From Chitinophagaceae bacterium (GTDB lineage Bacteria; Bacteroidota; Bacteroidia; Chitinophagales; Chitinophagaceae): DNA of 64,000 nucleotides. Each line of letters opens with the position of its first letter. The stretch's first letter is position 1. Positions 24,759-33,237 of this stretch are shown here, one piece after another. The translations under genes were made by a program, and so were the position numbers. The DNA lies in NCBI GenBank assembly GCA_016720745.1, contig JADKKA010000022.1:930001-994000 (forward strand), read 5' to 3'. The notes under the pieces are model-generated. The model ran no database searches, was not told where the DNA came from, and saw only the letters and a list, made by a program, of their open reading frames with translations.

Positions 24759-26953
24759 ACTTTGATGATTCGCTGAAAGAACCTACCGTGCTCCCCACCC
24801 GTATTCCACAGCTGCTGATCAACGGATCCAGCGGAATCGCCGTAGGGATGGCCACGAATATGATGCCGCATAACCTGAGTGAAGCGATTGATGGCTGTAT
24901 TGCTTATATCGATAAGCGGGACATCACGATCGAAGAACTGATGGAATATGTAAAAGCACCTGATTTTCCAACCGGTGGTATTATTTACGGCATGGAAGGA
25001 ATCAAAGCGGCCATGCACATGGGTCGTGGCCGGGTGGTTTTGCGCGGCAGATTAACCGTAGAAACAAAAGCCAGCGGCCGGGAGCAGATCATCATCACCG
25101 AAGTACCTTACCAGGTGAACCGGGATGCCCTCGTGAACAGGATCGGTGAACTGGTTAATGAAAAAGTGATTGAAGGTATCGCACACGTCAATAATGAATC
25201 GAACAATAAAGAAGGTACCCGTCTGGTAATCGATCTGAAAAGAGATGCCATTGCCAATGTACTCATCAATCAGCTCTATAAATTAACGGAGCTGCAAACC
25301 TCTTACGGGATCAACAATGTTGCGATTGTAAAAGGTAGACCACGGACCCTTAACCTGAAAGACCTGATCAGCGAATTCGTTGAATTCAGGCATGAAGTAG
25401 TGGTACGCCGGGCAAAATTTGAACTGGCCGAAGCAGAGAAGAAAGCACATATACTCAAGGGATACCTGATCGCCCTGGATCACCTGGATGAAGTGATTCG
25501 TTTGATCCGCAGTTCTCCCACACCCGAAGTCGCCAAAGAAAACCTGATCAATGCCGGCTGGGGACTGGATGAAATCCAGGCCAAGGCCATCCTTGAACTG
25601 CGTTTACAGCGCTTAACCGGTATGGAGCGGGATAAGATCAAGGAAGAATTTGATGAACTGATGAAGCTGATCGCTCAGTTACAGGAACTGCTTTCCAATG
25701 AAGGCATGCGTTTCGATCTGATCAAAACCGAATTACTGGAGATCAAAGAAAGATTCGGAGACAAGCGTAAAACTGAAATTACTTACCTGGATGATGAAGT
25801 AAAGATCAAGGACCTGATCAAGGAAGAAGATGTGGTGATCACCATTTCACATCTGGGATATATAAAAAGAACACCCGCTGATGAATACCGTGCACAAAGA
25901 AGGGGTGGAAGAGGAGTGATGGGTGGCCGTACCAGGGATGAGGACTATATCGAACATCTCTTTGTGGCTTCTACCCACCATACCATGCTCATCTTTACTG
26001 AAAAGGGCCGTTGCTACTGGCTCAATATCTGGGAGATTCCGGAAGGAGAGAAAACCGGCAAGGGCAGAGCTATTCAGAACCTGATCCAGCTGCCTCCGGA
26101 TGATAAAGTGAAAACGATTATCGATGTGAAGGATCTGAAAGATGAAGAATTTGTAAAATCACATAATATTGTTCTCTGCACCCGCAAAGGAATCATCAAG
26201 AAAACGGCACTGGAAGATTTCAGCAGACCCCGTCAAACAGGTGTCAACGCTATCACCATCGTGGAAGGGGATGAGTTGTTGGATGCCAAATTAACTGATG
26301 GAAGCAGCGAAATCCTGATGGCGGTCCGTACCGGAAGAGCCATCCGTTTCTCTGAAGAAAAAGTAAGAGCAACCGGACGTGGTGCCATTGGTGTGGCAGG
26401 GATTGAAGTGGATGAAGCCGGTGATGAAGTGGTCGGCATGATTTGTGTAAATCAGGAAGAGAAATCATCCAGAACAGTATTAGTGGTGAGTGAAAAAGGA
26501 TTTGGAAAAAGAACCCCGATGGATGAATATCGGTTCACGAACCGTGGAGGGAAAGGGGTTAAGACCATCAGTGTGACCGAAAAAACAGGAGGACTGGTAG
26601 GGATACTTTCCGTGTCGGAAACCGAAGACCTGATGATTACCTGCAAAAGCGGTGTTACCATCCGGATGCCGGTGGGTGGCATCAGTGAGCAGGGCAGGGC
26701 CACACAGGGTGTTAAACTGATCAGGCTGGATGATGGGGATGAAATTGCAGCGATCACCAACCTGCTGGACCAGACGACCCAGAACGGAAACGGAGAAGCG
26801 GCAGTTGAGACCGGGGAAGCAGCAATTGAAAACGAGGAGCAGGGTCCGGATAGCTCCGATCAAGCTCCAGAAAACAAGGAGCAGGCTCCAGAAAACAAGG
26901 AGCAGGCAACCGATGGGGCAGAAAATACATCTGAGGATAGTTCAAACCAATAA
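24743..26953 (+). CDS. gyrA: DNA gyrase subunit A, C-terminal part (frameshifted)
   Basis: Continuation of GyrA in the -1 frame; the in-frame sequence begins about 24731 and GTG 24743 is only the first possible start codon. It covers the rest of the breakage-reunion domain (LKEPTVLPTRIPQLLINGSSG), the coiled coil, and the C-terminal beta-pinwheel whose GyrA box QRRGGRG lies near residues 387-393; that box marks gyrase rather than topoisomerase IV. The final 50 residues are acidic, Glu/Gln/Asn-rich and contain a duplicated APENKEQ unit. Together with the first part the length is about 886 residues, normal for Bacteroidota GyrA. A TPR-like gene follows after 10 bases. Confidence 0.9.
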   Translation: MDMQLNFDDSLKEPTVLPTRIPQLLINGSSGIAVGMATNMMPHNLSEAIDGCIAYIDKRDITIEELMEYVKAPDFPTGGIIYGMEGIKAAMHMGRGRVVLRGRLTVETKASGREQIIITEVPYQVNRDALVNRIGELVNEKVIEGIAHVNNESNNKEGTRLVIDLKRDAIANVLINQLYKLTELQTSYGINNVAIVKGRPRTLNLKDLISEFVEFRHEVVVRRAKFELAEAEKKAHILKGYLIALDHLDEVIRLIRSSPTPEVAKENLINAGWGLDEIQAKAILELRLQRLTGMERDKIKEEFDELMKLIAQLQELLSNEGMRFDLIKTELLEIKERFGDKRKTEITYLDDEVKIKDLIKEEDVVITISHLGYIKRTPADEYRAQRRGGRGVMGGRTRDEDYIEHLFVASTHHTMLIFTEKGRCYWLNIWEIPEGEKTGKGRAIQNLIQLPPDDKVKTIIDVKDLKDEEFVKSHNIVLCTRKGIIKKTALEDFSRPRQTGVNAITIVEGDELLDAKLTDGSSEILMAVRTGRAIRFSEEKVRATGRGAIGVAGIEVDEAGDEVVGMICVNQEEKSSRTVLVVSEKGFGKRTPMDEYRFTNRGGKGVKTISVTEKTGGLVGILSVSETEDLMITCKSGVTIRMPVGGISEQGRATQGVKLIRLDDGDEIAAITNLLDQTTQNGNGEAAVETGEAAIENEEQGPDSSDQAPENKEQAPENKEQATDGAENTSEDSSNQ
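26866..26907 (+). repeat. Two-copy 21-base tandem repeat in the gyrA tail
   Basis: The unit GCTCCAGAAAACAAGGAGCAG occurs twice in a row, coding APENKEQ twice. It lies in the acidic low-complexity end of GyrA. Confidence 0.75.
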
Positions 26954-26963
26954 AATACACAAG

Positions 26964-28298
26964 ATGAAAAGAATCATTTACCTGTTCGTGGCTATTTGCG
27001 CTACGCTTGCCACAGAAGCGCAGACCATCGAATCAGTTAAAACAATGCTAACGTTGCAACAATACACGAAAGCAAAAGAAGAACTGGATAAGGGAATGGG
27101 CAATGCCAAATTCAACAGCAAACCCGAGGCTTATATGCTGAAATGCTGTGTGTATGCGGCACTGGCCATGGACAATGCCAATAAAAGTACAGCTACCGGT
27201 GAACAACTGGCGGCAGATGCGGAGGCCGCATTCAAAAAGTACAAAGAAATGGATGCAGCTCAGGCTTTGCTGAACGATCCGATCTATCAGAATGGTCCTG
27301 TCAACCTTTATTCTTACAATTATTCGAAAGGATATACTGATTATACCACCAAGAACTGGAATGGGGGTTATGAAAGGTTAAAAAAAGCAGTTGAATTATC
27401 CGATCTGCTGATCGCCAAAAAACTCCTGACGGTAACCCTTGATACGAACGTGCTGATCCTGGCTGGAATCACAGCCGAAAACAGCAAACACAGTGATGAT
27501 GCTGCCAAATATTATGGCCGTTTGGCGGATGTAAAAATCCCCGGAGCGGAATTTGAAAGCATTTATCGTTACCTGGTGAATTATTATTTCGGTAAGAAGG
27601 ATATGGAATCATTTGAGAAATATAAAGCCATGGGTGCCGAATTGTATCCCAAAAGCGAGTATTTCACATTTGATAAGGTTGATTTTGCCGTAGGACTGGT
27701 GGATGGGTTTGATGATAAAGTGAAAGAAGTAGAAACTGTACTTGCCAAGGATCCTGAAAATTTCAAAGCCAACCAGGTGCTGGGAGAGATCATTTACGAT
27801 ACCCTGAATTCCACCCGTGAAGGGGCTGTACTGCCTTCCAATGCAGCAGAGCTGGAAACTAAAATGATCAATGCATTCAAAAAATCAGCAGCGGCTAAAC
27901 CTAACAGTGAAATTCCTTACCTCTATATGGGCGACCATTTCATTAACAAAGCCGTAAAAGTGAATGATGCCCGTGCAGCACATGCTTCGGAAATGAAGGC
28001 CCGTACCAAACCCGGAACCATGGCTTCGAAAGATGATATTGCCAAACGCGATAAACTCGACCTGGACTATGGTAACGCTTTGGAAATGGCCCGCGAACCT
28101 TATGAGAAAGCCGCAGAGATTTTTGCTGCGAAACAAAAACTGGAAATGAGGGATAAGCAACAGTATAAAAAAGCCTGCAATTACCTGGCCGATATCTTTG
28201 CTTTCAAAAAAGTGCAGTCAAAAGGAAAACCTGCTGATCTGGCGAAATACACAGCAGAAGAGAAGAAGTGGAATGATCGGTATGATTCGATTAAATAA
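26964..28298 (+). CDS. Secreted tetratricopeptide-like repeat protein
   Basis: A 444-residue protein. The ATG at 26964, ten bases after gyrA, begins a clean signal peptide (MKRIIYLFVAICATLATEAQ); in-frame codons upstream lie inside gyrA in another frame. The mature protein is helical with TPR-like pairs, for example TLQQYTKAKEELDKGMG, AAKYYGRLADVKIPGAE and DPENFKANQVLGEIIYDTL. A long Lys-rich C-terminus contains YKKACNYLADIFAFKK. Function not identified; proteins of this type act as periplasmic scaffolds. The terminator at 28318 ends the unit. Confidence 0.75.
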   Translation: MKRIIYLFVAICATLATEAQTIESVKTMLTLQQYTKAKEELDKGMGNAKFNSKPEAYMLKCCVYAALAMDNANKSTATGEQLAADAEAAFKKYKEMDAAQALLNDPIYQNGPVNLYSYNYSKGYTDYTTKNWNGGYERLKKAVELSDLLIAKKLLTVTLDTNVLILAGITAENSKHSDDAAKYYGRLADVKIPGAEFESIYRYLVNYYFGKKDMESFEKYKAMGAELYPKSEYFTFDKVDFAVGLVDGFDDKVKEVETVLAKDPENFKANQVLGEIIYDTLNSTREGAVLPSNAAELETKMINAFKKSAAAKPNSEIPYLYMGDHFINKAVKVNDARAAHASEMKARTKPGTMASKDDIAKRDKLDLDYGNALEMAREPYEKAAEIFAAKQKLEMRDKQQYKKACNYLADIFAFKKVQSKGKPADLAKYTAEEKKWNDRYDSIK

Positions 28299-28317
28299 GA
28301 GAACCTATATTGGAAGG

Positions 28318-28340
28318 GGCCACATAATAGTGGCCTTTTC
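28318..28340 (+). terminator. Intrinsic terminator after the gyrA-TPR unit
   Basis: Stem GGCCAC / GTGGCC with a six-base loop, then TTTTCTTT. The remaining bases up to 28557 hold no gene and no element I can name. Confidence 0.8.
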
Positions 28341-28557
28341 TTTAAAACGGTTATTTAACATAATATAAATTATTGGAAAATGCCGTTATAAAGTGGCCAA
28401 CGCAAGGCTTCGCAGTTACGTCACTAAAAACAACGTAACGCTGACTATGTTAACATAACGCAGAACATTATTGGAAAGAAAAGCTGATTTTTTGTGGGTA
28501 AAGGGTATTGGTGCCTGTACTGAATGATAGTAGCTTACATCATCAAATCACATCCAA

Positions 28558-29109
28558 ATGAAAATGTTTAAACTTCCTGTCATAGTCCTCGTTATTGTCG
28601 TCTTAGCTTCCTGTAACGGAGCGGAAAACAAAGCCGATGGAGCAACAAATGAAACAACTATTAATAAGGAAGAAAAAAGCGGCAGTGAAAATATTCAACA
28701 GGATTTGCCTCCGGTTCCCGCAGCTGCAGCACCAGAAGACAGCATTGGCGCCAGTCCGGATAATAATGAAATCCTCGCCAGGATCGATCAGTACCTGGTG
28801 TCCAAACCAGAATTTCAGGCCAATGGATCCGGGATCAGCAACGCCGTGGTTACCGTAAAAAATACCCTCACCGGCACCACTTTTCAAAAAGCCATTGTGG
28901 AAGTGAATGCCCTTAGCGCAGACGGTAAAATTATCAGGAACGATTTTTATACCATCCAGAATATTGAACCCGGCGATCTGGAAACCATTAAAATTCCGGC
29001 CATTCCCAAAGCAGCCAGCCTCACCAGTCATGTTGTTAAAATTAAAAGCAACGAACTCACCAACGGTGAAATGGTGCTGGCAGGTACCCATTTCGGACAG
29101 GGACAATAA
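28558..29109 (+). CDS. Hypothetical lipoprotein with FxLYD-like domain
   Basis: A 183-residue lipoprotein with lipobox LASC at Cys19 and a Glu/Asn/Pro-rich linker to about residue 85. The C-terminal 95 residues form one beta domain with SNAVVTVKNTLTGTTFQKA, VEVNALSADGKIIRN and QNIEPGDLETIKIP; this resembles FxLYD-type Ig-like domains, an inference from pattern only. The stop codon overlaps the next start (TAATG), so the two genes are translationally coupled. Confidence 0.65.
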   Translation: MKMFKLPVIVLVIVVLASCNGAENKADGATNETTINKEEKSGSENIQQDLPPVPAAAAPEDSIGASPDNNEILARIDQYLVSKPEFQANGSGISNAVVTVKNTLTGTTFQKAIVEVNALSADGKIIRNDFYTIQNIEPGDLETIKIPAIPKAASLTSHVVKIKSNELTNGEMVLAGTHFGQGQ

Positions 29110-29639
29110 TGGATTTAAAGGAAGCCATACGCGCAGAACATTCAAAGAATAATTGCCGGAAAATCACAGACTGGATCGGAGATCAGCAGTCCCGCTTCGA
29201 TCAGTTATTCGCAATTTTTTTGGGAACCGACTATTGCGATACCCAACGAGCTTCCTGGCCACTCAGTGAAGCCGTCATCGCCCACCCTTCCCTGATCCGC
29301 AAACACCTGAAAGCACTGGTGCTAAACCTCGACAGACCTGCACAACATGAAGCTGTAAAAAGAAACACCGTCAGGATCCTGCAGTTCATCAAAATACCGC
29401 TCTCACTGCAGGGTCTTGTCATGGATAAATGCTTCCGTTATCTCACAAATCCTGCAGAGAAGCCGGCGGTGAAAGCCTCCTGCCTGACGATTATCCATCA
29501 CTTATCCCAAAAACATCCGGAAATCAGCAACGAATTACTGGCAATCATTCATCAGCAATGGGACAATGAATCAAAGGCATTCCGTTCAAGGGCTTCAGCG
29601 ATACTCAAAGCGTTGTCCGCTGAAAATCTGAATCGCTGA
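29109..29639 (+). CDS. Hypothetical HEAT-repeat-like protein
   Basis: A 176-residue all-helical cytoplasmic protein with no signal. The helices pair in a HEAT/ARM-like way: SRFDQLFAIFLGTD, LIRKHLKALVLNLDRPAQ, NTVRILQFIKIPLSLQGLVM and KASCLTIIHHLSQKHPEISNE. Such folds bind other proteins. I do not recognise a specific family. It starts on the stop of the previous lipoprotein gene, and its last 45 bases overlap the convergent DUF2071 gene. Confidence 0.65.
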   Translation: MDLKEAIRAEHSKNNCRKITDWIGDQQSRFDQLFAIFLGTDYCDTQRASWPLSEAVIAHPSLIRKHLKALVLNLDRPAQHEAVKRNTVRILQFIKIPLSLQGLVMDKCFRYLTNPAEKPAVKASCLTIIHHLSQKHPEISNELLAIIHQQWDNESKAFRSRASAILKALSAENLNR

Positions 29640-30320
29640 ACCTTCTGCTAAAAAAACAGATGCTGGTGTATCCTCATCCAGAAACTGAAATGCAGGATCA
29701 TACAGCGAGCTGAATCCTTTTGAAATGAAGCTGGATTGCACAGCCGCAATATCCCATTGGGGATGCATTACCTGATAAGCAGTTGTGCCCCTTTTACCCG
29801 CAGCAAATCCCCAGTAATGTTCGGTGATAAATGCTTCCTCGGATCCTGCCTGTAGTGCATCTGGTTGCTGACTGGCGATGACTTCCATGCTATTCCACTT
29901 GCCCCTGTTTTTACATTGATAATTTACCTGCTGTTGATTGGGATGGATCCGCCAATCATGTTTCATGGGCAGGGTCCTGTATTTTTCCTGGTACAAATGA
30001 TTTGCCACAAAACTGATGGCTGGTTTGGGAACAATTTCGCTGATAAATACAACGCCTCTTTTTGTATTATTATCCGTCTCCTGCTTAACATAAAAACGAA
30101 GATTGATTTCCGGAAACTGCGTATGAAAAGGAATCGCCAGCCCCTTCACCCGTACTTTTTTAAATAAAAAACCTACCAGACTGATATAACAACGGCCATT
30201 CCAGAAATCCAGGGTTGTTCCGGCGGGTACATAAGGCTGCAAAATCGCCGGATCGACCTCGTAATTGGCCATAATCAGCTTTCGCCACTCTGCTTTCAGA
30301 AAAACACGTTGAGTAGTCAT
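29595..30320 (-). CDS. DUF2071 (YqjF-like) protein
   Basis: A 241-residue protein of the YqjF/DUF2071 family, recognised by YEVDPAILQPYVPAGTTLDFW, CYISLVGFLFKKVRVKGLAIP, HTQFPEINLRFYVK and GVVFISEIVPKPAI. ATG 30320 is preferred; a TTG at 30335 is possible. The family is related to acetoacetate decarboxylase-like folds, with unproven activity. It is the third gene of the NDH-2 operon, starting a few bases after the small membrane protein, and overlaps the convergent HEAT-like gene by 45 bases. Confidence 0.8.
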   Translation of the reverse strand: MTTQRVFLKAEWRKLIMANYEVDPAILQPYVPAGTTLDFWNGRCYISLVGFLFKKVRVKGLAIPFHTQFPEINLRFYVKQETDNNTKRGVVFISEIVPKPAISFVANHLYQEKYRTLPMKHDWRIHPNQQQVNYQCKNRGKWNSMEVIASQQPDALQAGSEEAFITEHYWGFAAGKRGTTAYQVMHPQWDIAAVQSSFISKGFSSLYDPAFQFLDEDTPASVFLAEGSAIQIFSGQRFEYR

Positions 30321-30338
30321 ATCGTCCTTATTCAATTA

Positions 30339-30761
30339 TTAAGAAAGATTGTACACAAATAGCCAGATAAACACCACCGTGAACAGGATAAATAAACCAT
30401 TCATCGCATATTCTCCAATACGGAATATCAATTTACGGGGAATCTGGTACATGGGATAATAAGCAAACTGGGTAATCAGTTTTCCCGTCCAGTACGCAGC
30501 AATCAAACCGGTTAGTGCGATGGCGAGTCCGGTCTTGTTCTGTAAATCATCGGTTAATAATAATGCGATCAGTCCAAATGAAAAATTCAGTCCCTGTATA
30601 TAACGGCCATAGGTTTTGGCAATCTCCTGGTTCAGTGGTTTGAGTTTTTTGATATCGTTGTACCAGTCAAATACCCGGTGCCGGATATAAGGATAAATAG
30701 CGGCGGTAAAAATCTGACCGATCCCGCCTGCAATGATCAGCCAGTTTGGTATCGATTTCAT
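30339..30761 (-). CDS. Small polytopic membrane protein
   Basis: A 140-residue protein with about four membrane segments (residues 6-25, 57-70, 76-97 and 114-137) and a basic loop, HRVFDWYNDIKKLKPLNQE. No motif is recognised. Its start codon overlaps the stop of the NDH-2 gene (ATGA), so the two are translationally coupled, and a DUF2071 gene follows. A role tied to the quinone reductase is inferred from the coupling only. Confidence 0.65.
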   Translation of the reverse strand: MKSIPNWLIIAGGIGQIFTAAIYPYIRHRVFDWYNDIKKLKPLNQEIAKTYGRYIQGLNFSFGLIALLLTDDLQNKTGLAIALTGLIAAYWTGKLITQFAYYPMYQIPRKLIFRIGEYAMNGLFILFTVVFIWLFVYNLS

Positions 30762-32032
30762 TTTTTAGGTTTATCAAATTCACGGAAAATCAAACGAAGA
30801 TTCTGGTCATAAGTAACATAATTGTATAACCAGTTACAGAATACAAAAAAGCGGTTCTTCACTCCCAGGATCAGCATCAGGTGCAATCCCATCCAGATCA
30901 TCCAGGCTATAAACCCGCCCAGTCGCATTTTGGGTTTGGGAATATCCACCACTGCCAGGTTCCTTCCCACCGTGGCCATCGACCCCTTATCGCGGTACAC
31001 AAATTCATATTGATTTCCCTTTTTGGATTTCCTTTCCAGCAGTTTCAAGTTGCCTGCTACCAGGTCTGCCATCTGCATGGCCACCGGTGCCACCATCGGA
31101 TGTCCCTGTGGGTAATCAGGTGTTTCCATGCAGGCCAAATCGCCAATGACATAAACATTTGACTGTCCTATTACCCGGCAGTACCTGTCCGTTTTAATTC
31201 TGTTTCCTCTGGCAATCATATTCTTATCTATACCTTCCGGAACATTTCCTTTAATACCAGCTGCCCATATCACGGTGGCAGATGGAATTGGCTCCTGCCC
31301 CTCAGCCAGCAATACTGTCTTCCCGTCATAGTCTTTTACCAGGGTATTGGTTTTCACCTTCACTCCTAGTTTTTCCAGGTATTTCAGGGAACGGGCGGAT
31401 GACTGCTCACTCATGGTTGACAGGGTCTTACCGGAACCTTCCAGCAACCAGATATGCATCCTGGAAAAATCCAGTTCCGGATATTCCTTGGGTAAAACAT
31501 ATTGCTTCATTTCTGCCAGCGCCCCGGCCAGTTCAACACCGGTAGGACCTCCCCCTACCACCACAATATTCATCAGTCGCTGAAGTTCTGCTGGATCAGA
31601 AACGGTTAAGGCATTTTCCAGGTTTTGCAGAATCCGGTACCGCAACTGGAGGGCTTCCACGGTTGACTTCATGGGAAATGTATGTTCTTCCAACTGCGCA
31701 TTCCCAAAGAAATTGGTCCCCGCTCCCATGGCCAATACCAGCACATCATAAGGAATCACTTCATTATCTGTCAAAAGTTGCTGCTGCTCCGGCTGGATCT
31801 GGCGAATCTCGGCTAAACGGATCCTTACATTTTTACTGCGTTGAAAAACTTTGCGGAGCGGGAATGAAATATTACTGGCATCCAGACCGGCTGTAGCCAC
31901 CTGGTAAAATAAGGGTTGAAACTGGTGATAATTGAAACGGTCCACCAGGGTTACTTCAAAACCTGCTTTATTATTGAGCTGACGGGCCAGCCTCAGTCCC
32001 CCGAATCCGGCCCCTGCGATAACGACTTTCAT
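30758..32032 (-). CDS. Type II NADH:quinone oxidoreductase (NDH-2)
   Basis: A 424-residue flavoprotein of the NDH-2 family. The FAD-binding VIAGAGFGGLRLARQL is at residues 3-18, a second dinucleotide motif VVVGGGPTGVELAGAL at about 157-172, and VYVIGDLACME near 293. The C-terminus has two hydrophobic or amphipathic stretches (GFIAWMIWMGLHLMLILG and FFVFCNWLYNYVTY) that hold the enzyme on the inner membrane. It passes electrons from NADH to menaquinone without pumping protons. First gene of a three-gene operon, driven from a divergent region with a perfect palindrome. Confidence 0.88.
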   Translation of the reverse strand: MKVVIAGAGFGGLRLARQLNNKAGFEVTLVDRFNYHQFQPLFYQVATAGLDASNISFPLRKVFQRSKNVRIRLAEIRQIQPEQQQLLTDNEVIPYDVLVLAMGAGTNFFGNAQLEEHTFPMKSTVEALQLRYRILQNLENALTVSDPAELQRLMNIVVVGGGPTGVELAGALAEMKQYVLPKEYPELDFSRMHIWLLEGSGKTLSTMSEQSSARSLKYLEKLGVKVKTNTLVKDYDGKTVLLAEGQEPIPSATVIWAAGIKGNVPEGIDKNMIARGNRIKTDRYCRVIGQSNVYVIGDLACMETPDYPQGHPMVAPVAMQMADLVAGNLKLLERKSKKGNQYEFVYRDKGSMATVGRNLAVVDIPKPKMRLGGFIAWMIWMGLHLMLILGVKNRFFVFCNWLYNYVTYDQNLRLIFREFDKPKK

Positions 32033-32049
32033 AACTTGGTTTTACAGTA

Positions 32050-32057
32050 CAAACTTA
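32050..32057 (-). promoter_or_regulatory. -7 promoter box of the NDH-2 operon
   Basis: Minus-strand TAAGTTTG, exact TAnnTTTG match, 17 bases upstream of the NDH-2 start codon. Its expected -33 region falls inside the palindrome at 32061-32084. Confidence 0.55.
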
Positions 32058-32060
32058 CAC

Positions 32061-32084
32061 TATTTTCAATAATTATTGAAAATA
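32061..32084. promoter_or_regulatory. Perfect 24-bp palindrome, candidate operator for two divergent promoters
   Basis: Half-site TATTTTCAATAA is followed directly by its reverse complement. It starts three bases beyond the NDH-2 -7 box and ends 15 bases before the methyltransferase -7 box, so it overlaps both -33 regions. A dimeric regulator bound here would control both transcripts. Confidence 0.7.
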
Positions 32085-32099
32085 TGGAATAAATAATTT

Positions 32100-32107
32100 T
32101 AGCTTTG
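32100..32107 (+). promoter_or_regulatory. -7 promoter box of the methyltransferase gene
   Basis: TAGCTTTG, exact TAnnTTTG match, 16 bases before the ATG at 32124. Confidence 0.55.
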
Positions 32108-32123
32108 GGGACAAAATCTGTTT

Positions 32124-33050
32124 ATGAACCCCAACCAACCCGCCCGGCCCATCCTGTACCAGGAACCGGTAATTCCGCTTCACCCCGTTTATCATACAGT
32201 AGAAAACTATTATGAAATTGCCGGACCGGATTATGAAACCTGGAGCCCCCATTTCAATATGCATTTTGGATACTGCCGTCGTTTCCGGGATATTTTTTCC
32301 CTGGAAAGCATGTTACAACAGATGAATGCCAAAGTGCTGGAGGAACTGCAAATAGATCCCCTGCAACCAGCCCGGATCGCCGATCTGGGTTGCGGAATGG
32401 CCACGGTGGCGAGGTATGCGGCTGAACATTATCCCCTCTCCCACCTGGTGGCTATCAGTATTGTTGAAAAACATGTGGCCATGGCCAAAGAATTAAACAA
32501 GGCCGCCGGCTTGCAAAACCAAATCACGGTATGCCGGGATAATTTTGAAAATCTGCATCTCTCCGGAAACAATTTCACCCATGCTTATGCGATAGAAAGT
32601 GCCTGTCATGCGGCTTCACCGAACAAGCAAAAATTTATTACGGAAATGGCCAGGATATTAAAACCGGGTGGCCGTTTTTGCATTGCAGACGGATTCCTGA
32701 AAAGCAATCAGCCCCCATCCGGTATGTTTAAATGGCTCTATCAGAAAATGACCGGTTATTGGGCGGTACCCGGGTTTGCAGACATCAACGCATTCCGGAG
32801 TGAGTTGGAAGCAGCAGGATTGACCAATATCTGCGTAAAGGAAATCAGTTACCGGATCGCTCCTTCTGTGGCTTATGTCCCACTGGTCTGTTTGAAATTT
32901 TTTGTAAAGGAACTCTGGAAAAATAAAAGTCTCCGGATGAAAAAAGAAAGATGGCATAATGTCTATGCTCCCCTGCTGGGAATGCTGGTGGGATTGTTCC
33001 GTAAAAAATTTGGATACTACCTCATCACCGGAGAAAAACCAAATCTCTAA
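32124..33050 (+). CDS. SAM-dependent methyltransferase (class I)
   Basis: A 308-residue protein with a class I fold: motif I ADLGCGMATVARYAA near residues 87-101, acidic or structural motif HLVAISIVEKHVAMA, motif with FTHAYAIESACHA, and the post-III LKPGGRFCIADGFL. The layout with an N-terminal NYYEIAGPDYETWS segment and a C-terminal helical region resembles methyltransferases of small molecules such as sarcosine, tocopherol or geranyl substrates; the substrate is not determined. It is divergent from the NDH-2 operon across a shared palindrome and is followed by a composite repeat. Confidence 0.82.
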   Translation: MNPNQPARPILYQEPVIPLHPVYHTVENYYEIAGPDYETWSPHFNMHFGYCRRFRDIFSLESMLQQMNAKVLEELQIDPLQPARIADLGCGMATVARYAAEHYPLSHLVAISIVEKHVAMAKELNKAAGLQNQITVCRDNFENLHLSGNNFTHAYAIESACHAASPNKQKFITEMARILKPGGRFCIADGFLKSNQPPSGMFKWLYQKMTGYWAVPGFADINAFRSELEAAGLTNICVKEISYRIAPSVAYVPLVCLKFFVKELWKNKSLRMKKERWHNVYAPLLGMLVGLFRKKFGYYLITGEKPNL

Positions 33051-33236
33051 ATATCCCAATATCATAATATCCCAATATCCCGCCTTCGCTAAAGCTCGGC
33101 GGGCAAGCCTAATATCTCAATATCCTAATATCTTAATATAACGCCTTCGCTAAAGCTACTGCGGTCAGTAAATACCCAATACCTAATACCTAATACCCAA
33201 TACCTAATACCCAATTCCTAATACCCAATACCTTTC
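33048..33236 (+). repeat. Composite word-like intergenic repeat, locus 3
   Basis: AATATCCC-type units (33048-33081 and 33111-33139) surround a GC-rich hairpin with arms CCCGCC (33079-33084) and GGCGGG (33098-33103) and core CGCTAAAGC. A second partial core is at 33141-33157. AATACCTAATACCC-type units run from 33168 to 33235, right up to the serA stop codon. The AGTCTACAGTC module of the other two loci is absent. Confidence 0.85.
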
Positions 33237-33237
33237 T

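Noticed and set aside
24294..26953. Topoisomerase IV subunit ParC instead of gyrase
   Set aside because: The QRRGGRG GyrA box and the C-terminal pinwheel with an acidic tail mark gyrase.
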